A program made the position numbers and the translations under genes. From Barnesiella sp. An22 (GTDB taxonomy: Bacteria > Bacteroidota > Bacteroidia > Bacteroidales > Barnesiellaceae), in the NCBI RefSeq assembly GCF_002159975.1, contig NZ_NFJR01000011.1:36250-100249 (forward strand): a stretch of DNA of 64,000 nt. The letters are read 5' to 3'. Numbering within the stretch: position 1 is the first letter of the stretch; the number at the start of each line of letters is the position of its first letter. The notes beneath the pieces are model-generated. The model did no database searches and was not told the DNA's origin. It saw nothing but the letters and a program-made list of their open reading frames with translations. This document shows, piece after piece, positions 10,251 through 18,473 of this stretch.

Positions 10251-11600
10251 ATGAGTGCAGTACAGCAATATATAGATTTATACCATTCGCAGAAGAACTT
10301 GATTGCGGGCCATTCGTCGCCGGTGATGAATGCCTTGCGCGACGAGGCGATGGCTCTGCTCGAGAGCAAGGGGTTGCCCACGCTCAAGGACGAGGAGTAT
10401 CGCCGCACCGACATCGAGGCCCTCTATGCCCCCGACTACGGGTTGAACCTGGGCCGGGTCAATATCGAAATCAATCCCTACGAAGTGTTCCGTTGCGATG
10501 TGCCCAACCTGAGCACATTGCTCTACTTTGTCGTGAACGATACCTTCTACACCCAGGCACAGCCCGCTGCGGCCAAGTTGCCCGAGGGTGTCGTGGCCGG
10601 CAGCTTGTGCGAGATGGCCCGGCAATACCCGCAACTGGTAGCCCGCTACTACGGGAAGGCCGCCGACATGAAACGCGACGGCACGGTGGCGCTCAACACC
10701 GCCTTTGCCCAGGACGGATTCTTCCTCTATATCCCCGACGGGGTGGTGGTCGAGAAGCCCATCCAGCTGGTGAATATACTGCGGGGTAACGTCGACTTCA
10801 TGGTCAACCGCCGGTTGCTCATTGTCGTAGGCAAGGGTGCCCAGGCCAAACTGCTGGTGTGCGACCACTCCGACGAGTCGTCGGTGCGTTTCCTCGCCTC
10901 GCAGGTGTGCGAGATATTTGTCGACGACGATGCCGTGTTCGACTACTACGACATGGAAGAGTCGTCGGAGAATACGGCCAAGGTGGCCTCGGTGTTTGTG
11001 CGCCAGGGGGCCCGGTCGAACGTGCTGGTCAACGGCATCGTGTTGCACAACGGGGTAACCCGCAGCAACTACTACTCGACCTTCGACGGCGAGCACGCCG
11101 AACTGTCGCTCTGCGGCATGGGCATCGTCGACAAGGAGCAGTCGGTCGACACTTATACTTATATCGACCACGCCGTTTCGCATTGCCACAGCAACGAGCT
11201 GTTCAAATATGTGCTTAACGACTCGGCCCGCGGGTCGTTCTGCGGCCGTATTCTGGTGCGCCACGGAGCCCAGAAGACCGAGGCCTATCAGGGTAACAAG
11301 AACCTGTGTGCCTCGCCGCTGGCCAAGATGTACACCAAGCCGCAACTCGAGATTTATGCCGACGACGTGAAGTGCAGCCACGGAGCCACCATCGGGCAGC
11401 TCGACCAGAACGCCCTGTTCTACATGCGGTCGCGCGGTATCACCGAGGCCGAGGCCCGCATGCTGCTGATGTTTGCCTTTACCAACGATGTCATCGAGCA
11501 GGTGCGTCTCGACGCCCTCAAGGATCGCTTGCGCCAGTTGGTCGAGAAGCGGTTCCGCGGCGAGCTGGCCAAATGTTCGGGTTGCCAGGCCTGCCGTTAA
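10251..11600 (+). CDS. sufD: Fe-S cluster assembly protein SufD
   Basis: The protein has 449 residues. SufD is the SufB paralogue that completes the SufBC2D scaffold. The C-terminal beta-helix half is recognisable: residues around 170-190 read NGVT-like repeats before NELFKYVLND and the highly conserved SFCGRILVRHGAQKTEAYQ. The final domain includes EIYADDVKCSHGATIGQLD, the SufD/SufB signature, and ends in a Cys-containing tail. The N-terminal 110 residues are more variable, as usual. It starts nine bases after sufC. Confidence 0.95.
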   Translation: MSAVQQYIDLYHSQKNLIAGHSSPVMNALRDEAMALLESKGLPTLKDEEYRRTDIEALYAPDYGLNLGRVNIEINPYEVFRCDVPNLSTLLYFVVNDTFYTQAQPAAAKLPEGVVAGSLCEMARQYPQLVARYYGKAADMKRDGTVALNTAFAQDGFFLYIPDGVVVEKPIQLVNILRGNVDFMVNRRLLIVVGKGAQAKLLVCDHSDESSVRFLASQVCEIFVDDDAVFDYYDMEESSENTAKVASVFVRQGARSNVLVNGIVLHNGVTRSNYYSTFDGEHAELSLCGMGIVDKEQSVDTYTYIDHAVSHCHSNELFKYVLNDSARGSFCGRILVRHGAQKTEAYQGNKNLCASPLAKMYTKPQLEIYADDVKCSHGATIGQLDQNALFYMRSRGITEAEARMLLMFAFTNDVIEQVRLDALKDRLRQLVEKRFRGELAKCSGCQACR

Positions 11601-11629
11601 CATGAAGAAAAGAAGAAAGGAGTTCCACT

Positions 11630-12847
11630 ATGTTGGATATTGAGAAGATAAGAGCCGATTTTCCCATTCTGAAACGTGAGGTGTCGGGCCGTCCGCTCAT
11701 CTATCTGGACAACGCCGCCACCTCGCAGACCCCCCGCTGCGTGGTCGACCACATTGCCGATACCTACTATCGGGTGAATGCCAACGTGCATCGTGGGGTG
11801 CATACCCTCAGCCAGGAGGCTACCGATGCCCACGAGGCGGCCCGTCGCCGGGTGCAGCAGTTTATCGGGGCCGCTTCGCCCGCCGAAATTGTCTTTACGC
11901 GGGGCACGACCGAAGCCATCAATCTGGTGGCCTCGTCGTTTGGCGACGAGTTCCTGCACGACGGCGACGAGGTGATTCTCACCGTCATGGAGCACCATGC
12001 CGATATTGTGCCGTGGCAGCTCTTGCAGCGCCGCCGCAAAATCAAGTTGCAGGTGGTCCCCATCAACGAGCGGGGCGAACTCGAACTCGAGGTCTACAAG
12101 CAGCTCTTCAACGAGCACACGCGGTTGGTGTGTGTGGCTCACGTCTCCAACGTGCTGGGCACCATCAACCCGGTGCGCGAGATGATTGCCTACGCCCATG
12201 CACAAGGGGTGCCGGTGTTGGTCGACGGGGCTCAGGCCATCCCTCACCTGCGGGTGAACGTGCAGGAGCTCGATGCCGATTTCTACGCCTTCTCGGCTCA
12301 TAAGGTATATGGTCCCACGGGGATAGGTATCCTCTATGGCAAGGAGAAGTGGCTCGATGCCATACCTCCCTATCAGGGAGGTGGCGAGATGATTGCGCAT
12401 GTCGACTTCTCGGGGACGACCTTCGGCGAACTGCCCTTCAAGTTCGAGGCCGGTACGCCCGACTATGTGGGTACGGCCGCTTTTGCCTCGGCGCTCGACT
12501 ATGTCGACAGCATCGGGCTGGAGGCTATCGCCGCTCACGAAAACGAGTTGTTGCGCTACACCACCGCGCAGATGGAGCAAATCGAGGGGATGCGTATCTT
12601 CGGCACCTCGCCGCACAAGAGTTCGGTCATCTCGTTTCTGGTCGACGGTATCCACCACTACGACATGGGCATGTTGCTCGACAAGCTGGGTGTGGCCGTC
12701 CGCACGGGTCACCACTGTGCCCAGCCGCTGATGACCTCGCTCGGTATCGAGGGCACGGTGCGGGTGTCGTTTGCCGTGTACAATACCCAGGCCGAGGCCG
12801 ACGCCTTCATCGCCGCCTTGAAACGGGTAGTACAGATGTTTCGATAA
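11630..12847 (+). CDS. sufS: Cysteine desulfurase SufS
   Basis: The protein has 405 residues. It is a PLP-dependent group II cysteine desulfurase that mobilises sulfur from cysteine for the Suf scaffold. The PLP Lys is at 225 in SAHKVYGPTGIG, the conserved His is within MEHHADIVPW, and the catalytic Cys is 363 in VRTGHHCAQP. It is last in cvpA-sufBCDS, and no sufE or sufU is seen nearby, so the sulfur acceptor must be elsewhere. A strong terminator follows at 12874. Confidence 0.96.
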   Translation: MLDIEKIRADFPILKREVSGRPLIYLDNAATSQTPRCVVDHIADTYYRVNANVHRGVHTLSQEATDAHEAARRRVQQFIGAASPAEIVFTRGTTEAINLVASSFGDEFLHDGDEVILTVMEHHADIVPWQLLQRRRKIKLQVVPINERGELELEVYKQLFNEHTRLVCVAHVSNVLGTINPVREMIAYAHAQGVPVLVDGAQAIPHLRVNVQELDADFYAFSAHKVYGPTGIGILYGKEKWLDAIPPYQGGGEMIAHVDFSGTTFGELPFKFEAGTPDYVGTAAFASALDYVDSIGLEAIAAHENELLRYTTAQMEQIEGMRIFGTSPHKSSVISFLVDGIHHYDMGMLLDKLGVAVRTGHHCAQPLMTSLGIEGTVRVSFAVYNTQAEADAFIAALKRVVQMFR

Positions 12848-12873
12848 CGAAAATATTCACTTGCAATAGCAGC

Positions 12874-12912
12874 ATTCTGAGGCGGCCGACGGTTGCCTCA
12901 GAATTTTTTTTT
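12874..12912 (+). terminator. Intrinsic terminator of the suf operon, overlapping the GT2 gene end
   Basis: ATTCTGAGGC at 12874-12883 pairs with GCCTCAGAAT at 12895-12904, followed by nine T. The 3' arm and T tract also encode the last residues (KKKF and stop) of the convergent glycosyltransferase. Confidence 0.85.
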
Positions 12913-13893
12913 GCCCTTCAGGAAGTACTCCATCGTGATGTTTCGCCGGGCTTCGGGGAAGGTGTTCAACAGGTTCTCCTGGGGGTGACGGGTGTATTGC
13001 TTGCGCATCTTGCGGAAGTCGTTGTGTGCTTTCAGAATGGCGCGGGCATGAGGTATCTGTCCCAGGGCAACGAACCGGGCGAAAGCCAGCGTGTCGTAGA
13101 GCCGGCGGATGAACAGCACCTTTTTCCCCTCCTGTCGGGGCAGGTTCTTGTGGAGCATGAGCAGGTTGTTGCGGAAGTTGAGGTAGGTCTTCTGCGGATT
13201 GGCCGCATCGAGCGAGGCCCCGCCCTGGTGGTGCACCCGGCTTTGCGGCACGACAGCTATGCGATAGCCCGCCAGGTGGATGCGCCAGCAGAGGTCTATC
13301 TCCTCCATGTGGGCAAAGAAACCGGGGTCGAGACCACCCACCTCGCGGTAGACGGCGGTGCGCACGAAGAGGGCGGCACCGCTGGCCCAGAAGATGTCGA
13401 GCGGGTCGTCGTACTGCCCGCAGTCGGTCTCGAGGGTACCGAAGAGGCGCCCGCGGCAGAAGGGGTAGCCGTAGCGGTCGATGAATCCGCCGGCGGCTCC
13501 GGCATATTCGAATTTCTCGGGTTCTCGCAGCGACCGTATTTTGGGCTGGCAGGCAGCCACGTCGGGGTGACTCTCGACAAACTCGAGCAGCGGCTCGAGC
13601 CAGTGGGCCGTCACCTCCACGTCGGAGTTGAGCAGCACTGCATATTCGTAGTCCAGTTCGTCGAGAGCCTGGTTGTACCCCTCGGCAAAACCGTAGTTGC
13701 GGGGGAAGGGCAGCAGGAGCACCTGGGGAAATTCGCGGGTGAGGAGTTCGACCGAGTTGTCGGTCGAGCCGTTGTCGGCCACCACGATGTCGGCCAGATG
13801 AGCCGGCGTGTGAGCACACACCGAGGGGAGGAAGCGTTGCAGCAGGGCGGCCCCGTTCCAGTTGAGTATGACGACGGCGACTTTCTTTTTCAT
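12898..13893 (-). CDS. Glycosyltransferase family 2
   Basis: The protein has 331 residues. The N-terminal GT-A fold starts VAVVILNWNGAALLQRFLPS, with ADNGSTDNS near residue 38 and the DXD-type metal site in LLNSDVEV near residue 90. The central part (GGLDPGFFAHMEEIDLCWR) matches the rhamnosyltransferase-like group of GT2. A basic region ends the protein. It is the last gene of an apparent mtaB-lpxL-GT2 operon, one base after the acyltransferase stop, and probably acts on an envelope glycan such as LPS. The acceptor is unknown. Confidence 0.9.
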   Translation of the reverse strand: MKKKVAVVILNWNGAALLQRFLPSVCAHTPAHLADIVVADNGSTDNSVELLTREFPQVLLLPFPRNYGFAEGYNQALDELDYEYAVLLNSDVEVTAHWLEPLLEFVESHPDVAACQPKIRSLREPEKFEYAGAAGGFIDRYGYPFCRGRLFGTLETDCGQYDDPLDIFWASGAALFVRTAVYREVGGLDPGFFAHMEEIDLCWRIHLAGYRIAVVPQSRVHHQGGASLDAANPQKTYLNFRNNLLMLHKNLPRQEGKKVLFIRRLYDTLAFARFVALGQIPHARAILKAHNDFRKMRKQYTRHPQENLLNTFPEARRNITMEYFLKGKKKF

Positions 13894-13894
13894 A

Positions 13895-14806
13895 TCAGGT
13901 ATTGGGGAAATCTTCGTGTTTGTATTTCCAGCGTTTGTGGGTCCACAGCCAGGCCCAGGGGTTGCGCAGGATGGTCTTCTCCATCAGGGCGGTATAGCGG
14001 TCGGTGATTTCGAACTCGGGCAGCTCGTTGGGGTGCAGGGCCACCTCGCGGATGGTCGCTTTGTAGTACCCGCGTTTTACCACTTCGACATCGAAATAGA
14101 GCACGGCAAAGTCGGTTTTGCGGGCAATCTTTTCGTAGCCGGTGAGCACGGGCGAGTCTTGCGAAAGGAACCGGGCCCAATGGTGGATGTTGGCCGGCGA
14201 CGGCGTCTGGTCCGACATGAACCCCGTAATCGAGGGGCGTCCCGAGCGCTTCATCTGCAAGATGGCCCGCAGCGACTCTTTCTTGGCGATGCAGATGGTG
14301 CCGAAACGCGAGCGCAGCTTCAGGAAGAAGCGGTCGAACCACTCGTTTTTCAGCGGCCGGTATATCTGGCCCGAGATGGCCTCGGGGTGGTGTATCCACA
14401 GCGTGACCGAGGGTACCCACTCCCAGTTGCCGAAGTGGCCCAGCAGGATGATGATGGAGCGGTTCTGGTCGAAGAGGCGGTCGATGATGTCGGTCTGTTC
14501 GAAGACCATGCGGCGGCGCATCTCCTCGTCGGAGATGTGCAGGAGCTTGATGGTCTCTACGATGTAGTCGCAGAAGTGGCGGTAGAATTTCTTCTCGAGC
14601 CGTATCAGCTCCTGCTCGCTCTTGTCGGGGAAGGCGTTGCGCATGTTCTCCAGCACCAGCCGGCGGCGGTAGTGCACCACATAGTAGAGCGGGTAGTAGA
14701 GCAGGTCGGCCAGCAGGTAGAGCACCCGCATGGGCAGCAGGGCGTGCAGCTTGAACCAGAGGTACAGCGGCGAGTAGATGATATTTTGCAAAGTCTCTTT
14801 TTTCAT
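13895..14806 (-). CDS. Lipid A biosynthesis-type acyltransferase (LpxL/HtrB family)
   Basis: The protein has 303 residues from the ATG at 14806; an upstream ATG at 14866 would overlap mtaB and adds a poor N-terminus. A membrane-associating N-terminal helix precedes the catalytic H-X4-E motif HFGNWE (His124 and Glu129), followed by YRPLKNEWFDR and MSDQ. Family members transfer a secondary acyl chain to Kdo-lipid A at the inner membrane. It lies 10 bases after mtaB and overlaps nothing. I do not assign LpxL versus LpxM; Bacteroidales usually carry one or two such enzymes. Confidence 0.88.
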   Translation of the reverse strand: MKKETLQNIIYSPLYLWFKLHALLPMRVLYLLADLLYYPLYYVVHYRRRLVLENMRNAFPDKSEQELIRLEKKFYRHFCDYIVETIKLLHISDEEMRRRMVFEQTDIIDRLFDQNRSIIILLGHFGNWEWVPSVTLWIHHPEAISGQIYRPLKNEWFDRFFLKLRSRFGTICIAKKESLRAILQMKRSGRPSITGFMSDQTPSPANIHHWARFLSQDSPVLTGYEKIARKTDFAVLYFDVEVVKRGYYKATIREVALHPNELPEFEITDRYTALMEKTILRNPWAWLWTHKRWKYKHEDFPNT

Positions 14807-14816
14807 GTCGCTCGGT

Positions 14817-16136
14817 TTAAATCTCGGTGGCGATGAGGGCGTCGCCGGCCTCGTTGAAATCGCCAAGCCGCACGGGCCGGCAGGTGTTGACCCACTCCTT
14901 GCGGTAGGGCATCTCTACCCGTATGTAGTTGTCGGTGAAGCCGTGCATGGGGGCACCCTTGCGCGGTTGCTCGAACAGTACGGGGCGCGTGGTGCCCTGG
15001 AACCGGGTATAGAAATCGTGCAACTTCCGCTCCGAAATCTCGAGCATGCGGCGGCAACGCTCGTGCCGCTCGGGTATGGGCACGACCGGCTCTATCTTCA
15101 AGGCCTGGGTACCCGGTCGTTCGGAGTAAGTGAAGACATGCAGTTGCGAAATGTCGAGCCCCTCGACAAACCGGCGGCTCTCCTCGAACAGCTCTTCGGT
15201 CTCGCCCCGTACGCCGGTGATGAGGTCGACCCCGATGAAGGCGTCGGGAATGAGACGGCGTATGGTCTCTATCTTGTGGGCGAAGAGAGCCGTGTCGTAG
15301 TGACGGTGCATCAGCTTCAGCACCGTGTCGCTGCCCGATTGCAGGGGTATGTGGAAGTGTGGGGCAAACCGCTGCGACTGGGCTACGAAGGCGATAATCT
15401 CGTCGGTGAGCAGGTTGGGCTCAATCGAGGAGATGCGGTAGTGCGCGATGCCCTCGACCTGGTCGAGCGAGCGGATGAGGTCGAGGAAGGTCTCGCCCGT
15501 CTGTTTGCCGAAGTCGCCGATGTTCACCCCCGTGATGACAATCTCCTTACCCCCGGCGGCAGCCACTTCGCGAGCCTGTGCGGTGAGCTGCTCGATGGTG
15601 CCGCTGCGGCTCCGGCCCCGGGCAAAGGGTATGGTGCAGTAGGTGCAGAAGTAGTCGCAGCCGTCCTGTACCTTGAGGAAGTAGCGGGTGCGGTCGCCCC
15701 GCGAACACGAGGGCGAGAACTTGCGGATGTCGCGGGTAGGGGTGGTAATCACCTCGCCCACCTCCTGTCGCTTGTGCAGGTCGCCCAGATATTGCAGGAT
15801 GTCGAGCTTCTGTTCGGCACCCAGAATCAGGTCCACGTCGGGGATGTGGGCAATCTCGTCGGGTTTGAGCTGCGCATAGCAGCCGGTCACCACGATAAAG
15901 GCCTGCGGGTGTTGTCGGGCGATGCGACGGATGGTCTGCCGGCATTTCTTGTCGGCCAGTTCGGTCACCGAGCAGGTGTTGATTACGCAGATGTCGGCCT
16001 TTTCGCCGGGTCGTGCCTTGCGAATGCCGTGAGCCTCGAGGGTCTTCCCGATGGTGGAAGTTTCGGCAAAGTTGAGTTTGCAGCCCAGTGTGTAGTAGGC
16101 TGCGGTCTTATTCTGGAATGTGTTGACGTCTATCAT
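14817..16136 (-). CDS. mtaB: tRNA t6A37 methylthiotransferase MtaB
   Basis: The protein has 439 residues. It is a radical SAM methylthiotransferase that converts t6A37 to ms2t6A in tRNAs reading ANN codons. The N-terminal UPF0004 domain has three cluster Cys (19, 55 and 86). The radical SAM motif is CDYFCTYC (Cys160, 164 and 167), and a C-terminal TRAM-like domain ends the protein. NTCSVTELADKKCRQTIRR and HFHIPLQSGSD are MtaB hallmarks that set it apart from MiaB and RimO. It is first in the operon with lpxL and GT2. Confidence 0.94.
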   Translation of the reverse strand: MIDVNTFQNKTAAYYTLGCKLNFAETSTIGKTLEAHGIRKARPGEKADICVINTCSVTELADKKCRQTIRRIARQHPQAFIVVTGCYAQLKPDEIAHIPDVDLILGAEQKLDILQYLGDLHKRQEVGEVITTPTRDIRKFSPSCSRGDRTRYFLKVQDGCDYFCTYCTIPFARGRSRSGTIEQLTAQAREVAAAGGKEIVITGVNIGDFGKQTGETFLDLIRSLDQVEGIAHYRISSIEPNLLTDEIIAFVAQSQRFAPHFHIPLQSGSDTVLKLMHRHYDTALFAHKIETIRRLIPDAFIGVDLITGVRGETEELFEESRRFVEGLDISQLHVFTYSERPGTQALKIEPVVPIPERHERCRRMLEISERKLHDFYTRFQGTTRPVLFEQPRKGAPMHGFTDNYIRVEMPYRKEWVNTCRPVRLGDFNEAGDALIATEI

Positions 16137-16167
16137 AATCGGTGGGTCGAAATGCCAATATAGGCGA

Positions 16168-16175
16168 CAAAGTTA
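16168..16175 (-). promoter_or_regulatory. -7 element of the mtaB operon promoter
   Basis: It reads TAACTTTG on the minus strand, 31 bases from the mtaB ATG. The -33 box is not clear. Confidence 0.5.
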
Positions 16176-16251
16176 CTCATTTCATTTAAAAATGTGTAGT
16201 CCCTCTATTCTAATAGTTGTATAAGAATGAATGATTTTACAAACAAAGTCG

Positions 16252-16259
16252 TATATTTG
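16252..16259 (+). promoter_or_regulatory. -7 element of the acyl-CoA ligase promoter
   Basis: TATATTTG lies 25 bases before the start codon and is divergent from the mtaB promoter. The -33 box is not clear. Confidence 0.5.
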
Positions 16260-16284
16260 CTACCGAACTAATTAAATTCGGGAT

Positions 16285-17946
16285 ATGATTTCTGAAAATT
16301 TCATCAAGATATATGAGTCGAGCTTTCGGGAAAACTGGGACTTACCTGCATTGACCGACTATAACGAACAGCGCACATATACCTATCAGGATATGGCGCG
16401 CGAAATCGCCAAGCTGCACATTCTTTTCCGCCATTGCCAAATCAGACGGGGCGACAAAATCGCTCTCGTGGGGAAAAACACCCCCAACTGGTGCATCGCC
16501 TTCATGGCTACGGTTACCTATGGCGCCATACTGGTACCCATTCTGCAGGAGTTCAATCCGCACGATATACACCACATTATCAACCACTCCGACTCGGTGA
16601 TGCTCTTTGTGGGCGAAAACATCTGGGAGAATATCGAGATGGAGAAGTTGCCCGAGGTGCGTGCCGCCATTTCGCTGCAAGACTTCTCGTGCCTCGTACA
16701 GCGCGACGGCGAAGAGATAGCCCGGTGCCTGCGCGACATGAAGCGCCGGTTCAAAAATACCTATCCCAACGGCTTCAGCCGGTCGGACATCCGCTATGCC
16801 GACCTCGACAACGACAAGGTGATACTGATCAACTACACCTCGGGAACCACGGGTTTCAGCAAAGGGGTGATGCTCACGGGCAACAACCTGGCGGGCAATG
16901 TGATGTTCGGCGTGCGTTCGCACCTGCACTACAAGGGGAGCAAGTGCATCTCGTTCCTGCCGTTGGCCCATGCCTACGGGTGTGCCTTCGACCTGCTCAC
17001 GCCGCTGGCCGTGGGTACGCACATCACGCTGCTGGGTAAGATTCCTTCGCCCAAAATCCTGTTGAAGGCGCTCGGGGAGGTGCGGCCCAATCTCATTATT
17101 TGCGTGCCGCTGATTCTCGAGAAGATTTACAAGAAACAGATACAACCCTTGCTCAACAAGACGCCCATGCGTTGGGCCTTGAATATTCCCATTCTCGACA
17201 CCCGTATCTACGGGCAGGTGCGCAAGAAACTGATCGATGCCTTCGGCGGCCGCTTCGAAGAGGTGATTGTGGGTGGTGCTCCCATCAATCGTGAGGTCGA
17301 GGAGTTTCTGCACAAAATCAAATTCCCCTTTACCGTGGGCTATGGCATGACCGAGTGTGCTCCGCTGGTGAGCTACACGTCGCACCGTGAGTTCCGTCCC
17401 GGTTCGGCCGGCCGCACGCTCTTCGGCTATGTCGAGACCAAAATCGACTCGCTCGACCCCGAGAATATCCCGGGCGAAATCTGTGTGCGGGGCGAACATG
17501 TGATGAAGGGTTACTACAAAAACGAAGAGGCCACCAAAGCCGTGCTCGACGAAGAGGGTTGGCTGCACACCGGCGACATGGGAACCATGACCCCCGACGG
17601 TACCATCTACATCAAGGGGCGCAGCAAGACGATGATTCTCACCTCGAACGGCCAGAACATCTATCCCGAGGAGATTGAGGCCAAGTTGAACAACATGCCT
17701 TTCGTGATGGAGAGCCTGGTGGTCGAACGTGATGGCAAACTGGTGGCTCTCGTCTGTCCCGACTACGAGGCGATGGACAGTTACGGCGTTTCGAATCACG
17801 ATTTGCCCATGACCATGGAGGAGGTGCGGTGCAACCTGAACAAGATGTTGGCTCCCTATGAGCAAATAACCCGTATCCAACTCTATCCGAATGAGTTTGA
17901 AAAGACCCCGAAGCGAAGCATAAAACGCTATTTATATGATAATTGA
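16285..17946 (+). CDS. AMP-binding long-chain fatty acid-CoA ligase-like protein
   Basis: The protein has 553 residues. The adenylate-forming P-loop TSGTTGFSKG lies at residues 185-194. YGMTECAP near 353, TGD near 430 and a C-terminal KRYLYDN with the catalytic-lysine region KTPKRSIKRYL complete the ANL-superfamily pattern. The enzyme would activate a carboxylic acid as acyl-AMP and transfer it to CoA or a carrier. The order and length match the long-chain acyl-CoA synthetase group found in Bacteroides, but the substrate cannot be told from sequence. It is a single-gene transcript. Confidence 0.88.
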   Translation: MISENFIKIYESSFRENWDLPALTDYNEQRTYTYQDMAREIAKLHILFRHCQIRRGDKIALVGKNTPNWCIAFMATVTYGAILVPILQEFNPHDIHHIINHSDSVMLFVGENIWENIEMEKLPEVRAAISLQDFSCLVQRDGEEIARCLRDMKRRFKNTYPNGFSRSDIRYADLDNDKVILINYTSGTTGFSKGVMLTGNNLAGNVMFGVRSHLHYKGSKCISFLPLAHAYGCAFDLLTPLAVGTHITLLGKIPSPKILLKALGEVRPNLIICVPLILEKIYKKQIQPLLNKTPMRWALNIPILDTRIYGQVRKKLIDAFGGRFEEVIVGGAPINREVEEFLHKIKFPFTVGYGMTECAPLVSYTSHREFRPGSAGRTLFGYVETKIDSLDPENIPGEICVRGEHVMKGYYKNEEATKAVLDEEGWLHTGDMGTMTPDGTIYIKGRSKTMILTSNGQNIYPEEIEAKLNNMPFVMESLVVERDGKLVALVCPDYEAMDSYGVSNHDLPMTMEEVRCNLNKMLAPYEQITRIQLYPNEFEKTPKRSIKRYLYDN

Positions 17947-18031
17947 GTTTTTTGGGTTGATTTTTCCCAGAAAAATCAAAATATTCTGAAAAAAAAATAA
18001 GATTAGGAGTACAACATATAAAAAGAATGTA

Positions 18032-18039
18032 TACCTTTG
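18032..18039 (+). promoter_or_regulatory. -7 element of the small lipoprotein promoter
   Basis: TACCTTTG fits TAnnTTTG, 49 bases before the start codon. Confidence 0.5.
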
Positions 18040-18088
18040 TAGCGTTTTTGAAGCAAAAAAATATTGTTTTATCTTTAATTTGAAGGAA

Positions 18089-18286
18089 ATGAAAAAGTTA
18101 GTTTTGTTCTTCGCTGTTGCATTTGCAATGTCTTTCGCTTCTTGCGGCAATAAAGCTGCTGAATCTACTGAAGCTGTTGATAGCACTGCCGTTGTAGAAG
18201 AAGTTGCAGTTGAAACTGTTGACTCTGCTGCTGTTGACTCTGCTGCTGCTGACACTGTAGTTGAAGCTGCTGCTGTTGCTGAATAA
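18089..18286 (+). CDS. Small acidic Ala/Val-rich lipoprotein
   Basis: The protein has 65 residues from the ATG at 18089, which is preceded by AAGGAA; a TTG three codons earlier is unlikely. A signal peptide ends in a lipobox-like FASC, so Cys16 or so would be lipidated. The mature part is low-complexity, with repeated VDS, AV and VE units and no basic residues after the first few. Codons are strongly biased to GCT, GTT and GAA, unlike the neighbours, which suggests high expression. It has its own promoter and a strong terminator. I do not know its function; similar short lipoproteins occur in Bacteroidales. Confidence 0.8.
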   Translation: MKKLVLFFAVAFAMSFASCGNKAAESTEAVDSTAVVEEVAVETVDSAAVDSAAADTVVEAAAVAE

Positions 18287-18310
18287 TTTACAGCAAAGAC
18301 TAAAAGAATT

Positions 18311-18349
18311 GGGGCTATCCCTCGGTGAGGGTTAGCTCTTTTTTTGTTT
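18311..18349 (+). terminator. Intrinsic terminator of the small lipoprotein gene
   Basis: A 12-bp hairpin spans 18311-18338, with GGGCTA-CCCTC pairing GAGGG-TAGCTC around one mismatch. T7, G and TTTT follow. Confidence 0.85.
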
Positions 18350-18473
18350 TAAAACCAATGTAGGGTTTGTCTTGTAATCTACTGATAAACAGTTTACTAT
18401 TGCTTGCTGGGTAGGCCTGTTTGTCTGGAATGGATGTGGAGGGGTGCTTCTGAAAGAGAGGGGAGAAGAGAGG

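Noticed and set aside
12349..14007. A 550-codon plus-strand frame covering the sufS end and the GT2 gene
   Set aside because: It crosses the sufS terminator and lies opposite a clear glycosyltransferase; the translated sequence has no domain.
17957..17979. Hairpin TTGATTTTT-CCCAG-AAAAATCAA after the acyl-CoA ligase gene
   Set aside because: All A/T apart from one G-C pair per arm and not followed by a T tract on either strand, so not called as a terminator.
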